DNA of 64,000 nt from Maritalea mobilis. GTDB lineage: Bacteria; Pseudomonadota; Alphaproteobacteria; Rhodobacterales; Rhodobacteraceae. Within the stretch, counting starts at the first letter, position 1, and the number at the start of each line of letters is the position of its first letter. Below the pieces are notes generated by a model. It was not told the DNA's origin. It saw only the letters and a program-made list of their open reading frames with translations, and did not search any database. A program made the translations under genes and the position numbers. The stretch is from contig NZ_JAHVKE010000001.1 in NCBI RefSeq assembly GCF_019800885.1, positions 1,116,001 through 1,180,000 on the forward strand, in the 5' to 3' direction. Below are positions 45,471 to 55,311 of this stretch, one piece after another.

Positions 45471-46865
45471 TCAGCCCAGCTTGGCCACCTGCGCGACGAA
45501 ATCATCGCCGCGTTGCTCGAAATTGTCGTACTGGTCGAAACTCGCCGCTGCCGGGGCCAGCAGAACGGTCTCGCCCGGCTCCGCCTCGGCGGCGGCACGG
45601 GACACGGCCGTGGCCATGTCGCCGCAAACCTCGTGCGGCAGGTCGCCCAAATGCAGGGCGAAGCCTGCCGCCTCGCGCCCGATCACGTAGGCTTTCACCA
45701 CGTTGCCCGTGGCACCGGCCAGCGCCTGCATGCCGCCTTCCTTCTCCAGCCCGCCACAGATCCAGCGGATACGCGGGAAGGCCGACAGCGCCTTGACAGC
45801 CGCATCGACATTCGTGGCCTTGCTGTCGTTGACATAGGCCACGCCAGCGATCTCGGCGATGCGCTGACTGCGATGGGGCAGGCCCTGGAACGTGTGAAGC
45901 GCCTGTTCGACGACGCGCGGGGACAGGCCAAGCGCACGCGCGGCCGCGTAGGCGCAGGCGGCGTTCTGGTGATTATGCGCGCCGGGCAGGCCGGCGATGC
46001 CGCGCAGGTCGATCGAGGCGGCCTGCCGCCCCTTGCGCGTTTCCGACAACCAACCTTTCTTCGTCACGATATCCCAGCCCGCACCGGCCAGCTTGCGGCT
46101 GGCGACCCGGATCAGGCGCGCGTCTCCGTCGCCCTCGCTGAGTTGGTTCGCCAGGTAGCGCCCCTCGGGTTCGTCGACGCCGATCACCGCGCGGTCCGGC
46201 CCGCCCTCGGCGAAAAGCCGACGCTTGGCGGCGAAGTAGCCCCCCATCCCGCCATGGCGATCCAGATGATCCGGCGACAGGTTGGTGAAGACCGCGATAT
46301 CCGGCGTCAGGGCGCGGGCCAGATCCGTCTGGTAGCTGGACAGTTCCAGCACGATCACCTCGCCGTCGATCGGCGGCTCGAGGTCCAGAACCCCGCGCCC
46401 GATATTGCCCGCCAACTGACAGGGCGTGCCCGCCGTCTGAAGGATATGGGCGATCAGGGCCGAGGTCGTGGATTTCCCGTTCGACCCGGTGACCGCCACC
46501 ACGCGCGGGGGCGTGTCGTGATGCACCCAATCCCCCTGCCCCAGCGAGCGGAAGAACAGGCCGATATCGTTGTCTACGGGCACGCCCGCCTCCATCGCGG
46601 CGGCGATGGCACGATGCGGCGCAGGGTAGAGATGCGGGATGCCGGGCGACGTGATCAGGGCCGCGACGCCGTCGAAGGCGCCGGATTTCATCGGGTCCAC
46701 CAAGGTGAAGCCCTCGGCCTCGGCGGCGGCGCGCCCGGCCTCGCCATCGTCCCAACACAGCGCCTCGGCGCCGCCCGCACGCAAGGCCCGCGCGGTCGAG
46801 ATGCCCGAGCGGCCCAAACCCAGAACCATGACCTTTTGGCCTTCGAAACCCAAGACGGGGATCAT
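45471..46865 (-). CDS. murD: UDP-N-acetylmuramoylalanine--D-glutamate ligase MurD
   Basis: A 464-aa Mur ligase adding D-Glu. It has N-terminal [20 protein letters not shown] loop [28 protein letters not shown] and a C-terminal part with [19 protein letters not shown] and [19 protein letters not shown]. The ATG giving [10 protein letters not shown] is preferred over a TTG 7 codons upstream. AAAGGG precedes it. Gaps of 168 bp to mraY and 131 bp to the VOC gene contain no clear gene. Confidence 0.96.
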   Translation of the reverse strand: MIPVLGFEGQKVMVLGLGRSGISTARALRAGGAEALCWDDGEAGRAAAEAEGFTLVDPMKSGAFDGVAALITSPGIPHLYPAPHRAIAAAMEAGVPVDNDIGLFFRSLGQGDWVHHDTPPRVVAVTGSNGKSTTSALIAHILQTAGTPCQLAGNIGRGVLDLEPPIDGEVIVLELSSYQTDLARALTPDIAVFTNLSPDHLDRHGGMGGYFAAKRRLFAEGGPDRAVIGVDEPEGRYLANQLSEGDGDARLIRVASRKLAGAGWDIVTKKGWLSETRKGRQAASIDLRGIAGLPGAHNHQNAACAYAAARALGLSPRVVEQALHTFQGLPHRSQRIAEIAGVAYVNDSKATNVDAAVKALSAFPRIRWICGGLEKEGGMQALAGATGNVVKAYVIGREAAGFALHLGDLPHEVCGDMATAVSRAAAEAEPGETVLLAPAAASFDQYDNFEQRGDDFVAQVAKLG

Positions 46866-47033
46866 CGCACGCACCCTTTGTTCCAAGTCGCTTCGACATA
46901 GGCGCTTCGCGGCCCCGATGCCAGTGCGCCCGCACCTTCGCGGGACACAGGCACGGCGGGGATCAGGCGCACAGGCGCGGGCGAATGTGCCCCGTCAGGG
47001 GCGCGTGAGGCCGCGCCTCCCCCTTCCGCGCGC

Positions 47034-48119
47034 TCAGCGCAGTTTCAGCGTGGCAAGGCCGATGAGCGCAAGGATCAGGGAAATGATCCAGAAGCGGATG
47101 ACGACCTGGGGCTCGGCCCAGCCCTTCTTTTCGAAATGGTGGTGGATCGGCGCCATCAGGAAGACGCGCTTGCCGGTCGATTTGAAATAGAGGACCTGGA
47201 TGATGACGCTCAGCGCCTCGGCCACGAAGAGACCGCCGACAATCGCCAGAACGATCTCGTGCTTGGTGGCCACGGCAATGGCCCCCAAGGCCCCGCCAAG
47301 GGCCAGCGACCCGGTATCGCCCATGAACACTGCCGCCGGCGGCGCGTTGTACCACAGGAAGCCCAGCCCGCCGCCAATCAGCCCCGCCGTGAAGACCAGC
47401 AACTCGCCGGTGCCCGGAACGTAATGAACGTCGAGATACTCGGTGAAATCGACGCGACCGACCGCGTAGGCGATGACGCCCAGGGTGCCCGCCGCGATCA
47501 TCACCGGCATGATCGCCAATCCGTCCAGCCCGTCGGTCAGGTTCACCGCGTTGGCCGATCCCACGATGACGATCATCGAGAACGGCACGAAGAACCAGCC
47601 CATGTTTATCAGGACATCCTTGAAGACCGGCATGGCCAGTTGGGCCGACAATGCGTCCGGATGGGCATAGACGGCGACGCTCCCCGCGACCGCCGCGATC
47701 AGGAAGCCGATCGCCAGCCGAACCTTGCCGGACACGCCCTTGGTATTGTTACGGCTGACCTTGGCCCAGTCATCTGCAAACCCCACGAGGCCAAAGGCGA
47801 CCGTCACACCCAGCACCATCCAGACATAGATATTGTCGAGCCGCGCCCAAAGCAGCGTCGACAGCGTCAATGCCGCAAGGATCAACAGCCCCCCCATCGT
47901 CGGCGTTCCCGACTTGGTGGTGATGTGATGCGCCGGCCCGTCCTCGCGGATCGGCTGACCGTTCGAGTACTTCCGCCGCAACGCGTTGATCAGGGGACGC
48001 CCGAAAATGAAGCCGAAAATCAGGGCCGTGAAGAAGGCGCCGCCAGCGCGGAACGTGATATACCGGAACAGGTTGAAGAAATCGCCGCCATCCGACAGCT
48101 CGTTCAGCCAAAACAACAT
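47034..48119 (-). CDS. mraY: Phospho-N-acetylmuramoyl-pentapeptide transferase MraY
   Basis: A 361-aa polytopic enzyme (about ten membrane segments) forming lipid I from UDP-MurNAc-pentapeptide and undecaprenyl phosphate. Conserved loops are [58 protein letters not shown] and the C-terminal [13 protein letters not shown]. It begins one base after the murF stop, consistent with coupling. Confidence 0.97.
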   Translation of the reverse strand: MLFWLNELSDGGDFFNLFRYITFRAGGAFFTALIFGFIFGRPLINALRRKYSNGQPIREDGPAHHITTKSGTPTMGGLLILAALTLSTLLWARLDNIYVWMVLGVTVAFGLVGFADDWAKVSRNNTKGVSGKVRLAIGFLIAAVAGSVAVYAHPDALSAQLAMPVFKDVLINMGWFFVPFSMIVIVGSANAVNLTDGLDGLAIMPVMIAAGTLGVIAYAVGRVDFTEYLDVHYVPGTGELLVFTAGLIGGGLGFLWYNAPPAAVFMGDTGSLALGGALGAIAVATKHEIVLAIVGGLFVAEALSVIIQVLYFKSTGKRVFLMAPIHHHFEKKGWAEPQVVIRFWIISLILALIGLATLKLR

Positions 48120-49544
48120 CTAGCGGGGCCCTCGCCTATCATCCGCAGCCGCTTGCCCCAGTTTCCTGAGCGCGTCAACCACGCGGGAGACCTTGCTGCC
48201 CTTCGATCCCTTGACCAGCACGATATCGCCGGGGCGCAACTCGCGCGGGACCAGGCGGGCCAATTCGTCGGCGGTCTCAGCGTGAAGGCCACGCTTCGCG
48301 CCGGGCAGCGCCTCATGGAGATGCTGCATCAGCGGGCCAGCCGTGTGCACCAGATCCACCCCTGCCATGCTGGGCAGATCCGCCACCTCGGCATGCATCA
48401 CCGGGGCCTCGGCCCCCAGTTCAAGCATGTCCCCCAGGATCGCGATGCGCCGCCCGCCGCGCTCTGGAACGGTACCGGCCAATACCTCGAGCCCCGCAGC
48501 CAGCGAGGCCGGGTTGGCATTGAACGCGTCGTCGATCAGGTCGATGGCGATGTCGTCGGTCATGCTGAGCACCAGCCGCTCGCGGGTGCCGCGCCCTTCG
48601 ACCGGCGTCCAGTGCCCCAAGGCGATCGCGGTTTCGGCCGGGTCTGCGCCCGCGGCGTCTGCCCCCGCAAGGGCCATCAAGGCGTTCATGGCCAAATGCC
48701 GCCCGGGTGCCATCAGTTTCAAGAGCCGCTCGACGCCGCGATCCTCGGCCCGGATGACCGTGGCCTCGCCAACGATCCGCGCGTCCAGCAGGCGCAGATC
48801 GGCGCCCTCGGCCTCGCCCACGCGGATCAGCTGGGCGCCGACCCCCTCGGCCTTGGCAAAGAGGATCGGCGCGGTTGCCACGTCGGCATTGGCGATGGCC
48901 ACGCCGCCGGGTTCCAGACCGTCGTAGATCGACGCCTTTTCATGCGCGATCCCGTCGAGGCTGCCGAACGCCTCCAGATGTGCACCGGCCACGATGGTGA
49001 CCATGGCGACATGCGGCCGGGCCATCCGCGCGAGGGGGGAGATCTCTCCGGGGGCGTTCATGCCGATCTCGATAATGGCGAAATCCGTCTCCACCGGCAT
49101 CCGCGCCAGCGTCAGGGGAACGCCCCAATGGTTGTTGTAGCTCGCCTCGGCGGCATGGGTTTTGCCCTGTGCGGACAACGCCGTGCGCAACATCTCCTTT
49201 ACGGTCGTCTTGCCGACGGAGCCCGTGACCCCAATCACCTGCGCCTTGGTGCGCGCGCGACCCGCGCGGCCAAGCGCCACCAGCCCATCCAGCACATCGG
49301 GCACCAACAGGCAACGCGCGGGATCGACGCCCTCGGGCACATGGCTGACCATGGCCGCCGCAGCGCCTTTCTCCAAAGCCTGCGCCACGAACTCGTGCCC
49401 GTCGCGCGCCGCCGTCAGCGCCACGAACAAATCGCCCGGCGCGATCGTGCGCGTATCGATGGAAACGCCCGTCGCCGCCCAGTCGCCCGCCACTTCGCCA
49501 CCGGTGGCGGCGGCGGCATCGGCGGCGGTCCAAAGCACGCTCAT
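48120..49544 (-). CDS. murF: UDP-N-acetylmuramoyl-tripeptide--D-alanyl-D-alanine ligase MurF
   Basis: A 474-aa Mur ligase adding D-Ala-D-Ala. It has ATP loop GVTGSVGKTTVKEML, NNHWGVPLTLARMP, EIGMNAPGEIS and DDAFNANPASLAAGLEVL. It overlaps the murE stop by 4 nt and abuts mraY. Confidence 0.96.
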   Translation of the reverse strand: MSVLWTAADAAAATGGEVAGDWAATGVSIDTRTIAPGDLFVALTAARDGHEFVAQALEKGAAAAMVSHVPEGVDPARCLLVPDVLDGLVALGRAGRARTKAQVIGVTGSVGKTTVKEMLRTALSAQGKTHAAEASYNNHWGVPLTLARMPVETDFAIIEIGMNAPGEISPLARMARPHVAMVTIVAGAHLEAFGSLDGIAHEKASIYDGLEPGGVAIANADVATAPILFAKAEGVGAQLIRVGEAEGADLRLLDARIVGEATVIRAEDRGVERLLKLMAPGRHLAMNALMALAGADAAGADPAETAIALGHWTPVEGRGTRERLVLSMTDDIAIDLIDDAFNANPASLAAGLEVLAGTVPERGGRRIAILGDMLELGAEAPVMHAEVADLPSMAGVDLVHTAGPLMQHLHEALPGAKRGLHAETADELARLVPRELRPGDIVLVKGSKGSKVSRVVDALRKLGQAAADDRRGPR

Positions 49545-51028
49545 GCCCGCCCCTCCAGCGCGGCCACGGCGACGCTCGCCTGCTCCACGTCATCGAAGGG
49601 ATAGACCACGTCCCCGACGATCTGCCCCGTCTCGTGCCCCTTGCCCGCGATCAAAAGCGCATCGCCTGGTTCGAGCGCATCGACCGCGCGCAGGATCGCT
49701 TCGGCCCGGTCGGCAACCTCGATGGCATCGGGGCAGCCCTGCTTGACCTCGGCCCGGATCAGGTCCGGATCCTCGGAACGCGGGTTGTCATCGGTCAGAT
49801 ACAGCACGTCGGCGTTCTCGGCCGCAGCCTTGCCCATCAGCGGACGTTTCGTTCGGTCGCGGTCGCCACCGGCGCCGAAGACGATCACGAGCCGCCCCAG
49901 AACATGCGGGCGCAAGGCCTTCAGCGCGGTCTCGATACTGTCGGGGGTGTGCGAATAATCGACATAGACCGGGGCGCCGTTTTCACGCCGCGCCGCCAGT
50001 TGCATCCGCCCACGCACGCCGCGCATCTCGCCCAGGACCGAGAACACGGCATCGGGGTCCTCGCCCGCCGCGATGCACAGCGCTGCCGCCGTCAGCACGT
50101 TCATCGCCTGGAACGCGCCGATCAGGTCCAGCCTGATCCGCCGCGGTTGCCCCCAGACCGTGACCAGCACGTCCTGCCCGGTTTCATCCATGCGCCGCCC
50201 GGTGATGCGGATCTCGGCATCCTCGGCATATTGCGCAATGCGGATCAGTTCCAACCCGTCGCGCTCGTCCAGCGCGTTGGCGAGGCGCCGCCCGTAAGGA
50301 TCGTCCACGTTGATGACAGCCGAGCCCTGATCCAGCAGCAGATCCGAGAACAGCCGGGCCTTGGCCTCGAAATAGGCCTCCATCGTGCCGTGATAGTCGA
50401 GGTGATCCTGCGTCAGGTTCGTGAAGGCCGCGGCACAAGGGCTGACCGCTTCCATCCGCCGCTGGTCGAGACCGTGCGACGAGGCCTCCATCGCGACGCG
50501 GTCGATGCCTTCGGATTTCAGCTCGGCCAGGAGGCGATGCAGCGTCAGCGGATCGGGCGTGGTATGGATACCGGGCGCGGTATGGCTGCCTTCGACGCCC
50601 GTGGTGCCGATGTTCACGGCAGGCTCGCCCAAAGCCTCCCAGATCTGGCGCGCGAAACTGGCGACGCTGGTCTTGCCATTCGTGCCCGTCACGGCGACGA
50701 TCGTCTCGGGCACCGCGCCGAACCAGAGGTTCGCCGCATGCGCAAGGGCGGCGCGCGCGTCCTCGACCACCACCAGCGCCACGTCCGCGCCGGACAGCGC
50801 ATCGGTGGCCAAGATCGCCCCTTCGCGGTCCGTCAGGATCGCCGCAGCGCCATCCTCGATCGCAGCACCCACGTAGCTTGCCCCATGGACCTGCGTGCCG
50901 GGCAAAGCTGCGAAAAGGCAGCCTTTTTCGATCTTCCGACTGTCGATGACAAGGCCCGTCACCTCGACATCCCGCCCCTCGCGCGGGGTCAGTCCAAGGG
51001 CCGAAAGCGTGCTGGTGTGGTTGGCCAT
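49541..51028 (-). CDS. murE: UDP-MurNAc-tripeptide synthetase MurE (meso-DAP type)
   Basis: A 495-aa Mur ligase adding the third stem residue. It has VTGLVIDSRKIEKGCLFAALPG, ATP loop VAVTGTNGKTSVASFA and the specificity motif DNPR (in LTDDNPRSEDP), which indicates meso-diaminopimelate rather than lysine. The ATG giving MANHTSTLSALG follows GGGGGA. It overlaps murF by 4 nt and lies 40 nt after ftsI. Confidence 0.97.
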   Translation of the reverse strand: MANHTSTLSALGLTPREGRDVEVTGLVIDSRKIEKGCLFAALPGTQVHGASYVGAAIEDGAAAILTDREGAILATDALSGADVALVVVEDARAALAHAANLWFGAVPETIVAVTGTNGKTSVASFARQIWEALGEPAVNIGTTGVEGSHTAPGIHTTPDPLTLHRLLAELKSEGIDRVAMEASSHGLDQRRMEAVSPCAAAFTNLTQDHLDYHGTMEAYFEAKARLFSDLLLDQGSAVINVDDPYGRRLANALDERDGLELIRIAQYAEDAEIRITGRRMDETGQDVLVTVWGQPRRIRLDLIGAFQAMNVLTAAALCIAAGEDPDAVFSVLGEMRGVRGRMQLAARRENGAPVYVDYSHTPDSIETALKALRPHVLGRLVIVFGAGGDRDRTKRPLMGKAAAENADVLYLTDDNPRSEDPDLIRAEVKQGCPDAIEVADRAEAILRAVDALEPGDALLIAGKGHETGQIVGDVVYPFDDVEQASVAVAALEGRA

Positions 51029-51068
51029 GAAATCCCCCGTTCCGCCCCGCCCGACTGTCGCGCGACGC

Positions 51069-52853
51069 TCAATTCGAGGAGCTGGATAGCGGAGAAACGG
51101 GGGGCTGTTCAATCTCGGGTCGCAAGCCCAGCAGGGGTGCGACACGCCGGATCATCTCGGCGGCGACGGGCACGCTGGTCCAGCCCGCGGTGCGGCGCGG
51201 TTCCGGCCCCGAGGTTTCCGCCGGTTCGTAGAGCGTGACCACCAGCACATATTCCGGATCATCGCTGGGGAAGACGCTGGCGAATGTGTTGATATTGCGG
51301 TCCTCGAAATAGCCCCCTTGGGGGCGCGGGAGCTCAGCCGAGCCGGTCTTGCCGCCCACCGAATAGCCTTCGACCTCGCCGAAGCTGGCGGTGCCATCGG
51401 TGACCACCGCGCGCAGCAGCTCGCGCATCCGGGCGCTGGTTTCCTCGGAAATCACCCGCTCGCCCAACACCGGCGCATCCCGACGCAGAAGCGTGGGTGT
51501 GACCCGCGTGCCGCCATTGGCAATGGTCGCGTAGGCCGCCGCAAGATGCACGGGCGACGTGGAAACGCCATGCCCGTAGGAGATCGTCATGGTCGACAAT
51601 TCGCCCCACCGGCTGGGGGTCAGGGGCCGCGCCGCGCCCGCCTCGACCAGTTCCACCCCTGTCGGCTCCAGCAGGCCCAGGCGGTCGAGAAACGCGCGCT
51701 GCCGCTCGGCCCCGATCATGCGGGCAAGGCGCGCCGTGCCGATATTGGAGGAATGCACGAAAACATCCGTGACGGACTGTTCCGGTCCATAGCTGTGAAA
51801 ATCGCGGATCGCGAAACCCGCCATGCGCAGCGGCCCGGTCGTGTCCACCATGGTCGAGAGATCGACCAGGCCCTCGTCCAGCGCCTGCGCCACGGTGAAT
51901 GTCTTGAACACGGAGCCCAGTTCGTAGACGCCCTGAAGCGCGCGATTGAACAGCGGGCTGTCGGCCTGATCGCCTTCGGTCAGGGGACGCGGCCGCGCGT
52001 TGGGGTCGAAATCGGGCAGGCTGGCCAGCGCCACGATCTCGCCGGTGTCGGCATCCATCAGGACGGCTGCCGCGCCGCGCGCGTTCATCAGCGCCATGCC
52101 ACCGGCAAGGACCTCTTCCACCGCGGCCTGCACCGTCAGGTCCAGCGACAATTGCAGCGGGCCATCGCGCGCCGGGTCACGCAGATCGCTGTCGAACTGC
52201 GCCTCGATCCCGGCCACGCCGACGACCTCGGCGGCGTTCACCGCCTCCTGGCCGAAACCCGCACCGCCCAGGATATGCGATGCGACGGACCCGTTGGGAT
52301 AAAGCCGCATCTCGCGCGGCCCGAAGAGCAAGCCCGGTTCGCCAAGGTCATGCACCTGCTGTTCCTGCTCGGGGCTGATATAGCGGCGCAGCCAGATGAA
52401 CCGCGCTTCCGAGGTGAAGCGACGGTGGAGCGCATCGGCGTCCATATCCGGAAAGATCTCGGCCAATCCGTCCGCTGCGGCGCGCGCGTCGATGATCTCG
52501 TGCGGATGCGCGTAAAGCGCGTTGGTCGCGAAATTCGTGGCCAGAACGCGCCCGTGGCGGTCGATGATATCGGCCCGCGTGTTCAGGATCGTATCGCCGC
52601 TGCCGCTCGCCACGCGCGGCTCTACCGGTTCGGACGTGGCCAGCGCCGCCATCCGGTAGCCCACGGTGCAGAACGCCGCGAGGAAACAGACCGCAACCAG
52701 CAACAGGCGGCTTTCGGCGCGCACGCGCAGCTTGTCGCGTTCCGCCTCGTGCCGAAGACGGCGGTTCTCCCGCTCGATCGCGTCGGGGTTTTCGCCCTTT
52801 TGACGGGCGTCCAGAATGCGCGCCAGGGGGCGCAAGGGCGTGCGCAGGCTCAT
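51069..52853 (-). CDS. ftsI: Septal transpeptidase FtsI (PBP3)
   Basis: A 594-aa class B penicillin-binding protein. It has a cytoplasmic N terminus, one membrane segment (about 49-66, RLLLVAVCFLAAFCTVGY), a pedestal domain and a transpeptidase domain with SxxK at S314-K317 (GSVFK), SxN at 368-370 (HSSN) and KTG at 502-504 (GGKTGSAE). It crosslinks septal peptidoglycan with FtsW. The start overlaps the ftsL stop by 4 nt. Confidence 0.97.
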   Translation of the reverse strand: MSLRTPLRPLARILDARQKGENPDAIERENRRLRHEAERDKLRVRAESRLLLVAVCFLAAFCTVGYRMAALATSEPVEPRVASGSGDTILNTRADIIDRHGRVLATNFATNALYAHPHEIIDARAAADGLAEIFPDMDADALHRRFTSEARFIWLRRYISPEQEQQVHDLGEPGLLFGPREMRLYPNGSVASHILGGAGFGQEAVNAAEVVGVAGIEAQFDSDLRDPARDGPLQLSLDLTVQAAVEEVLAGGMALMNARGAAAVLMDADTGEIVALASLPDFDPNARPRPLTEGDQADSPLFNRALQGVYELGSVFKTFTVAQALDEGLVDLSTMVDTTGPLRMAGFAIRDFHSYGPEQSVTDVFVHSSNIGTARLARMIGAERQRAFLDRLGLLEPTGVELVEAGAARPLTPSRWGELSTMTISYGHGVSTSPVHLAAAYATIANGGTRVTPTLLRRDAPVLGERVISEETSARMRELLRAVVTDGTASFGEVEGYSVGGKTGSAELPRPQGGYFEDRNINTFASVFPSDDPEYVLVVTLYEPAETSGPEPRRTAGWTSVPVAAEMIRRVAPLLGLRPEIEQPPVSPLSSSSN

Positions 52854-53215
52854 GGATCGTCCCTCCCCTCGGGGGTCGAGGCGTTTTCCAGCAACAATTC
52901 TTCAACCGCGTCGGCCGGGTCCGGCGCGGGCAGCGGATAGGGGATCTCGATCACGTCGCCGAACTGTTCGGGGGCCAAGGGCATCAGGCCCAGCCTGTCG
53001 AAATTGAAATCCGCAAGGTCGCGCAGACGGTCGGGCCGATTGAGATAGGCCCATTCGGCGCGCAAGACCGACAGGCGTTCATGTTCGGCCCCGATGGCGC
53101 GCTGGAGACGGTCGACCTCGCGCAAGGCTTGCTGGGTCAGGATGGTCTGGTGATACGCCCAATACCCAAGGCCGATCACTGCGAGCGCCGCCAAAGCCGT
53201 GACGAAGGTCCGCAT
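52850..53215 (-). CDS. ftsL: Cell division protein FtsL
   Basis: A 121-aa small bitopic protein with an N-terminal membrane segment (about 4-22, FVTALAALAVIGLGYWAY) and a short coiled coil with VDRLQRAIGAEHERLSVLRAEWAYLNRPDRLRD-type heptads. The 'EWAYLNRPDRL' end is typical of the alphaproteobacterial FtsL family. It begins directly after the rsmH TAA (TAAATG) and overlaps ftsI by 4 nt. Confidence 0.9.
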   Translation of the reverse strand: MRTFVTALAALAVIGLGYWAYHQTILTQQALREVDRLQRAIGAEHERLSVLRAEWAYLNRPDRLRDLADFNFDRLGLMPLAPEQFGDVIEIPYPLPAPDPADAVEELLLENASTPEGRDDP

Positions 53216-54220
53216 TTACCAGCCCCCCTCGACCTGCGGGACACCAAGTGATGCGGCATCGACGCCCCGGGCGGGCGCGTCGGTCCGCGTGGCGACCCGC
53301 AGCTTGGCAGAGCGCGCCCGCGGGTTGGCCTCGATCTCTTCGGGGTCGGGCGGGATCGCCTTTTTCGGGGTCAGGTCGAAGCCCGGATCGCGAAGCGCCT
53401 CGGCCGGTGCATGGCGCGAGCCACCGCCCCCGCGGCTGGAGCGTTCGGCGAGGAACCGTTTCACCACGCGATCCTCGATGGAATGAAACGACACGACGGC
53501 CAACTTGCCGCCGGGCTTTAGCACGCGCTCTGCCGCCTCCAACCCCCTGACAAGGGACATGAATTCGTCGTTCACCGCGATGCGGATCGCCTGAAAACTG
53601 CGGGTCGCCGGGTGGCTCTGACCCGGTTTCTTGCGCGGCAGGCAGCCCTCGATGAGCGTCGCGAGATGCAGGGTCGAGGTGATGCGCCCCTTGGCGCGCT
53701 CCGAGACAATCGCCTTCGCGATGCGCCGCGCGGCACGCTCTTCCCCGTAGTGAAACAGGATGTCGGCAATCAGCGCCTCGGGGGCGTCGTTCACGATATC
53801 CTCGGCCGAAGGCCCCTCGCGCCCCATGCGCATGTCGAGCGGGCCGTCGCGCAGAAAGGAAAAGCCGCGCTCGGCCATGTCCAGCTGCATGGAGGAAACG
53901 CCAAGATCCAGGGTCACACCGTCCAGGGCGGCAAAGCCCACGCTTGCGGCATGGGCGTCGAGGTCCGCGAAATTTCCCGCAACCAATTTGAGCCGGTCGC
54001 CATAGGCGCCGGCCCAATCCTCGGCCATCTCAAAGGCCAACGGGTCACGGTCCACGCCGATCACGACATCCGCCCCCGCCTCAAGCAGACCACGGGCGTA
54101 GCCACCAGCGCCGAAAGTGCCGTCCAGCCACACGCCAGAAACCGGAGACACAGCCCGTATCAACGGACGCAGCAGAACGGGAATATGCGGGGCCTTGTCC
54201 GGGTGCGACGCGTCCGTCAT
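53216..54220 (-). CDS. rsmH: 16S rRNA (cytosine1402-N4)-methyltransferase RsmH
   Basis: A 334-aa SAM-dependent methyltransferase (MraW) modifying C1402 in the decoding centre of 16S rRNA. Signatures are [38 protein letters not shown]-like SAM loop, [30 protein letters not shown] and [15 protein letters not shown]. It overlaps the mraZ stop by 4 nt. Confidence 0.96.
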   Translation of the reverse strand: MTDASHPDKAPHIPVLLRPLIRAVSPVSGVWLDGTFGAGGYARGLLEAGADVVIGVDRDPLAFEMAEDWAGAYGDRLKLVAGNFADLDAHAASVGFAALDGVTLDLGVSSMQLDMAERGFSFLRDGPLDMRMGREGPSAEDIVNDAPEALIADILFHYGEERAARRIAKAIVSERAKGRITSTLHLATLIEGCLPRKKPGQSHPATRSFQAIRIAVNDEFMSLVRGLEAAERVLKPGGKLAVVSFHSIEDRVVKRFLAERSSRGGGGSRHAPAEALRDPGFDLTPKKAIPPDPEEIEANPRARSAKLRVATRTDAPARGVDAASLGVPQVEGGW

Positions 54221-54747
54221 TCCACCGGCTCGACCTTGCGCGCCTCAAGCTCGCGATAGGCGGCCGCGAGCGGATCGAAATAGGCATCATCCTGTCCCAT
54301 CTCGGCCAGCATCGCCTCGTAATCCTCGTCCGCCGCGCTGGCCTCGGACGGCTTGAGGATGTGAAACTGGTCGCCATGGCCCTGGAACAGCGCCTCTCCG
54401 TCGACGTCGATCTTCTCGCGGGCGGCCTGTGACAGCACGAGACGTCCGGTATCGTCCAGAACGGTCGCGTCACACTTGGTGTAATAGAGATAGCCCATCG
54501 CCTTTTTCAGCGGACTGCCGGGCGTAAGCTGCTGGATCATCTGGTCGATCTGGTCGAACGCATCGCCCGACAAGCATTCCAGGTAATTTTTCTTGGGGTC
54601 GCCATAGGCGATGTACAGGCGCGGTGCGCCGCCGGGCGCATAGTCCTTGTCGCAGTTCTGCAAGACGCGACGGAACTTAGCCGGGATCGAGACCCGGCCC
54701 TTTCCGTCCACCTTGTTGAGGCTTTCGCCCAGAAATCTGCGGTCCAC
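54217..54747 (-). CDS. mraZ: Transcriptional regulator MraZ
   Basis: A 176-aa protein with two SpoVT/AbrB-like domains that in other bacteria represses the dcw operon. The N terminus [22 protein letters not shown] and the repeat [19 protein letters not shown] are diagnostic. The C-terminal acidic tail is longer than in E. coli (152 aa). Translation appears to start at GTG (54747) with GAGG upstream. It is the first gene of the dcw cluster. No unambiguous triple TGGG MraZ box was found upstream. Confidence 0.94.
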   Translation of the reverse strand: MDRRFLGESLNKVDGKGRVSIPAKFRRVLQNCDKDYAPGGAPRLYIAYGDPKKNYLECLSGDAFDQIDQMIQQLTPGSPLKKAMGYLYYTKCDATVLDDTGRLVLSQAAREKIDVDGEALFQGHGDQFHILKPSEASAADEDYEAMLAEMGQDDAYFDPLAAAYRELEARKVEPVE

Positions 54748-54794
54748 CGCGTTTGCCTCTTTTTCGCCTCATTCGAGCCTTATTCCAGCCCCGA

Positions 54795-54839
54795 AACGGA
54801 AACGGCGGATTGAGCAAGCTGCCACTGCTCAATCCGCCG
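54795..54839 (-). terminator. Strong hairpin upstream of mraZ (attenuator/terminator)
   Basis: CGGCGGATTGAGCA / TGCTCAATCCGCCG, 14 perfect base pairs with a 9-nt loop (stem 54803-54816 with 54826-54839), is followed on the minus strand by TTTCCGTTTCGGGG. The interrupted T-run suggests partial termination, leaving some read-through into mraZ and the dcw genes. Confidence 0.75.
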
Positions 54840-55010
54840 CCCTCGTCCCATTGCTGGGTGTCCGACTACGCAGGCCACCTGGGGGGATGTCTGCTCGCTT
54901 GCGCGCCGGATCTCTTTGTCTTGGCGTTCGAGATTGCCTGTATGAACACCTGCCGTTTTTGTTGTCTTTTCAGGTCTTTGCGACCCGTTGTTCGATCTCG
55001 TCTGCCGATG
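54795..55010 (-). ncRNA. Candidate UpsM-like RNA in the mraZ leader
   Basis: The 564 bp between mraZ and apbC contain no credible gene. On the minus strand, about 55 nt before the mraZ GTG, a perfect 14-bp hairpin with TTTCCGTTTC tail ends a leader of roughly 200 nt. In R. sphaeroides an abundant ~200-nt sRNA (UpsM) is made by partial termination in the mraZ 5' leader. Position, size and terminator type agree here. The 5' end is not fixed: a weak TTGAGT at 55044-55039 is a possible -35, but no good -10 is seen, so the coordinates are approximate. Confidence 0.5.
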
Positions 55011-55114
55011 GATAATTTGTGCCATGGGAAACCTCCCCACTCAACACCTTTTTTTGGGTTTATCTGCCAAAGACTGGGAAACAGGGCCCTTGAGCACCCC
55101 TGTCGTTGCCCATT

Positions 55115-55149
55115 TGCAACGAAAGAGGCGGCCCAGATTGTGGGCCGCC
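55115..55149 (-). terminator. Hairpin downstream of apbC
   Basis: GGCGGCCCA-GATTG-TGGGCCGCC (55127-55149), a 9-bp stem, is followed on the minus strand by TCTTTCGTTGC. It lies about 160 nt after the apbC stop and probably ends that transcript before the mraZ leader begins. A small neighbouring hairpin CGTTGC-AAATG-GGCAACG overlaps the tail. Confidence 0.6.
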
Positions 55150-55311
55150 CGCATCAAAACACCATATGTAGTGAAAATCAGGCCTCGCCCGGGGCATTCC
55201 CATAACGTGGCAGGTTTTTCCAGATTTTGCGCCGCGAGGGCGGAATTGGCGGGTTTTCCCACCCCGAGCCTTGCGAATCACCCTCTCGTGATGCGCGGAT
55301 AAGGGTCGGTG

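Noticed and set aside
46866-47033. Small gene between murD and mraY
   Set aside because: No reading frame with a plausible start, ribosome site or composition; only a minor GCCCC-GTCA-GGGGC hairpin is present.
47136-49604. 822-aa plus-strand frame antisense to mraY and murF
   Set aside because: Same GC-driven shadow effect; no domain, and the opposite strand carries intact genes.
54753-55205. 150-aa plus-strand ORF upstream of mraZ
   Set aside because: It runs through both hairpins of the leader and has a Cys-rich random-looking sequence with no family resemblance.
55041-55262. 73-aa minus-strand ORF in the mraZ upstream region
   Set aside because: No ribosome site, no domain, and a terminator-like hairpin lies inside it.
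54840-55311. MraZ-binding boxes (repeated TGGG at regular spacing)
   Set aside because: Only isolated GTGGG words were found, not three at a regular spacing.
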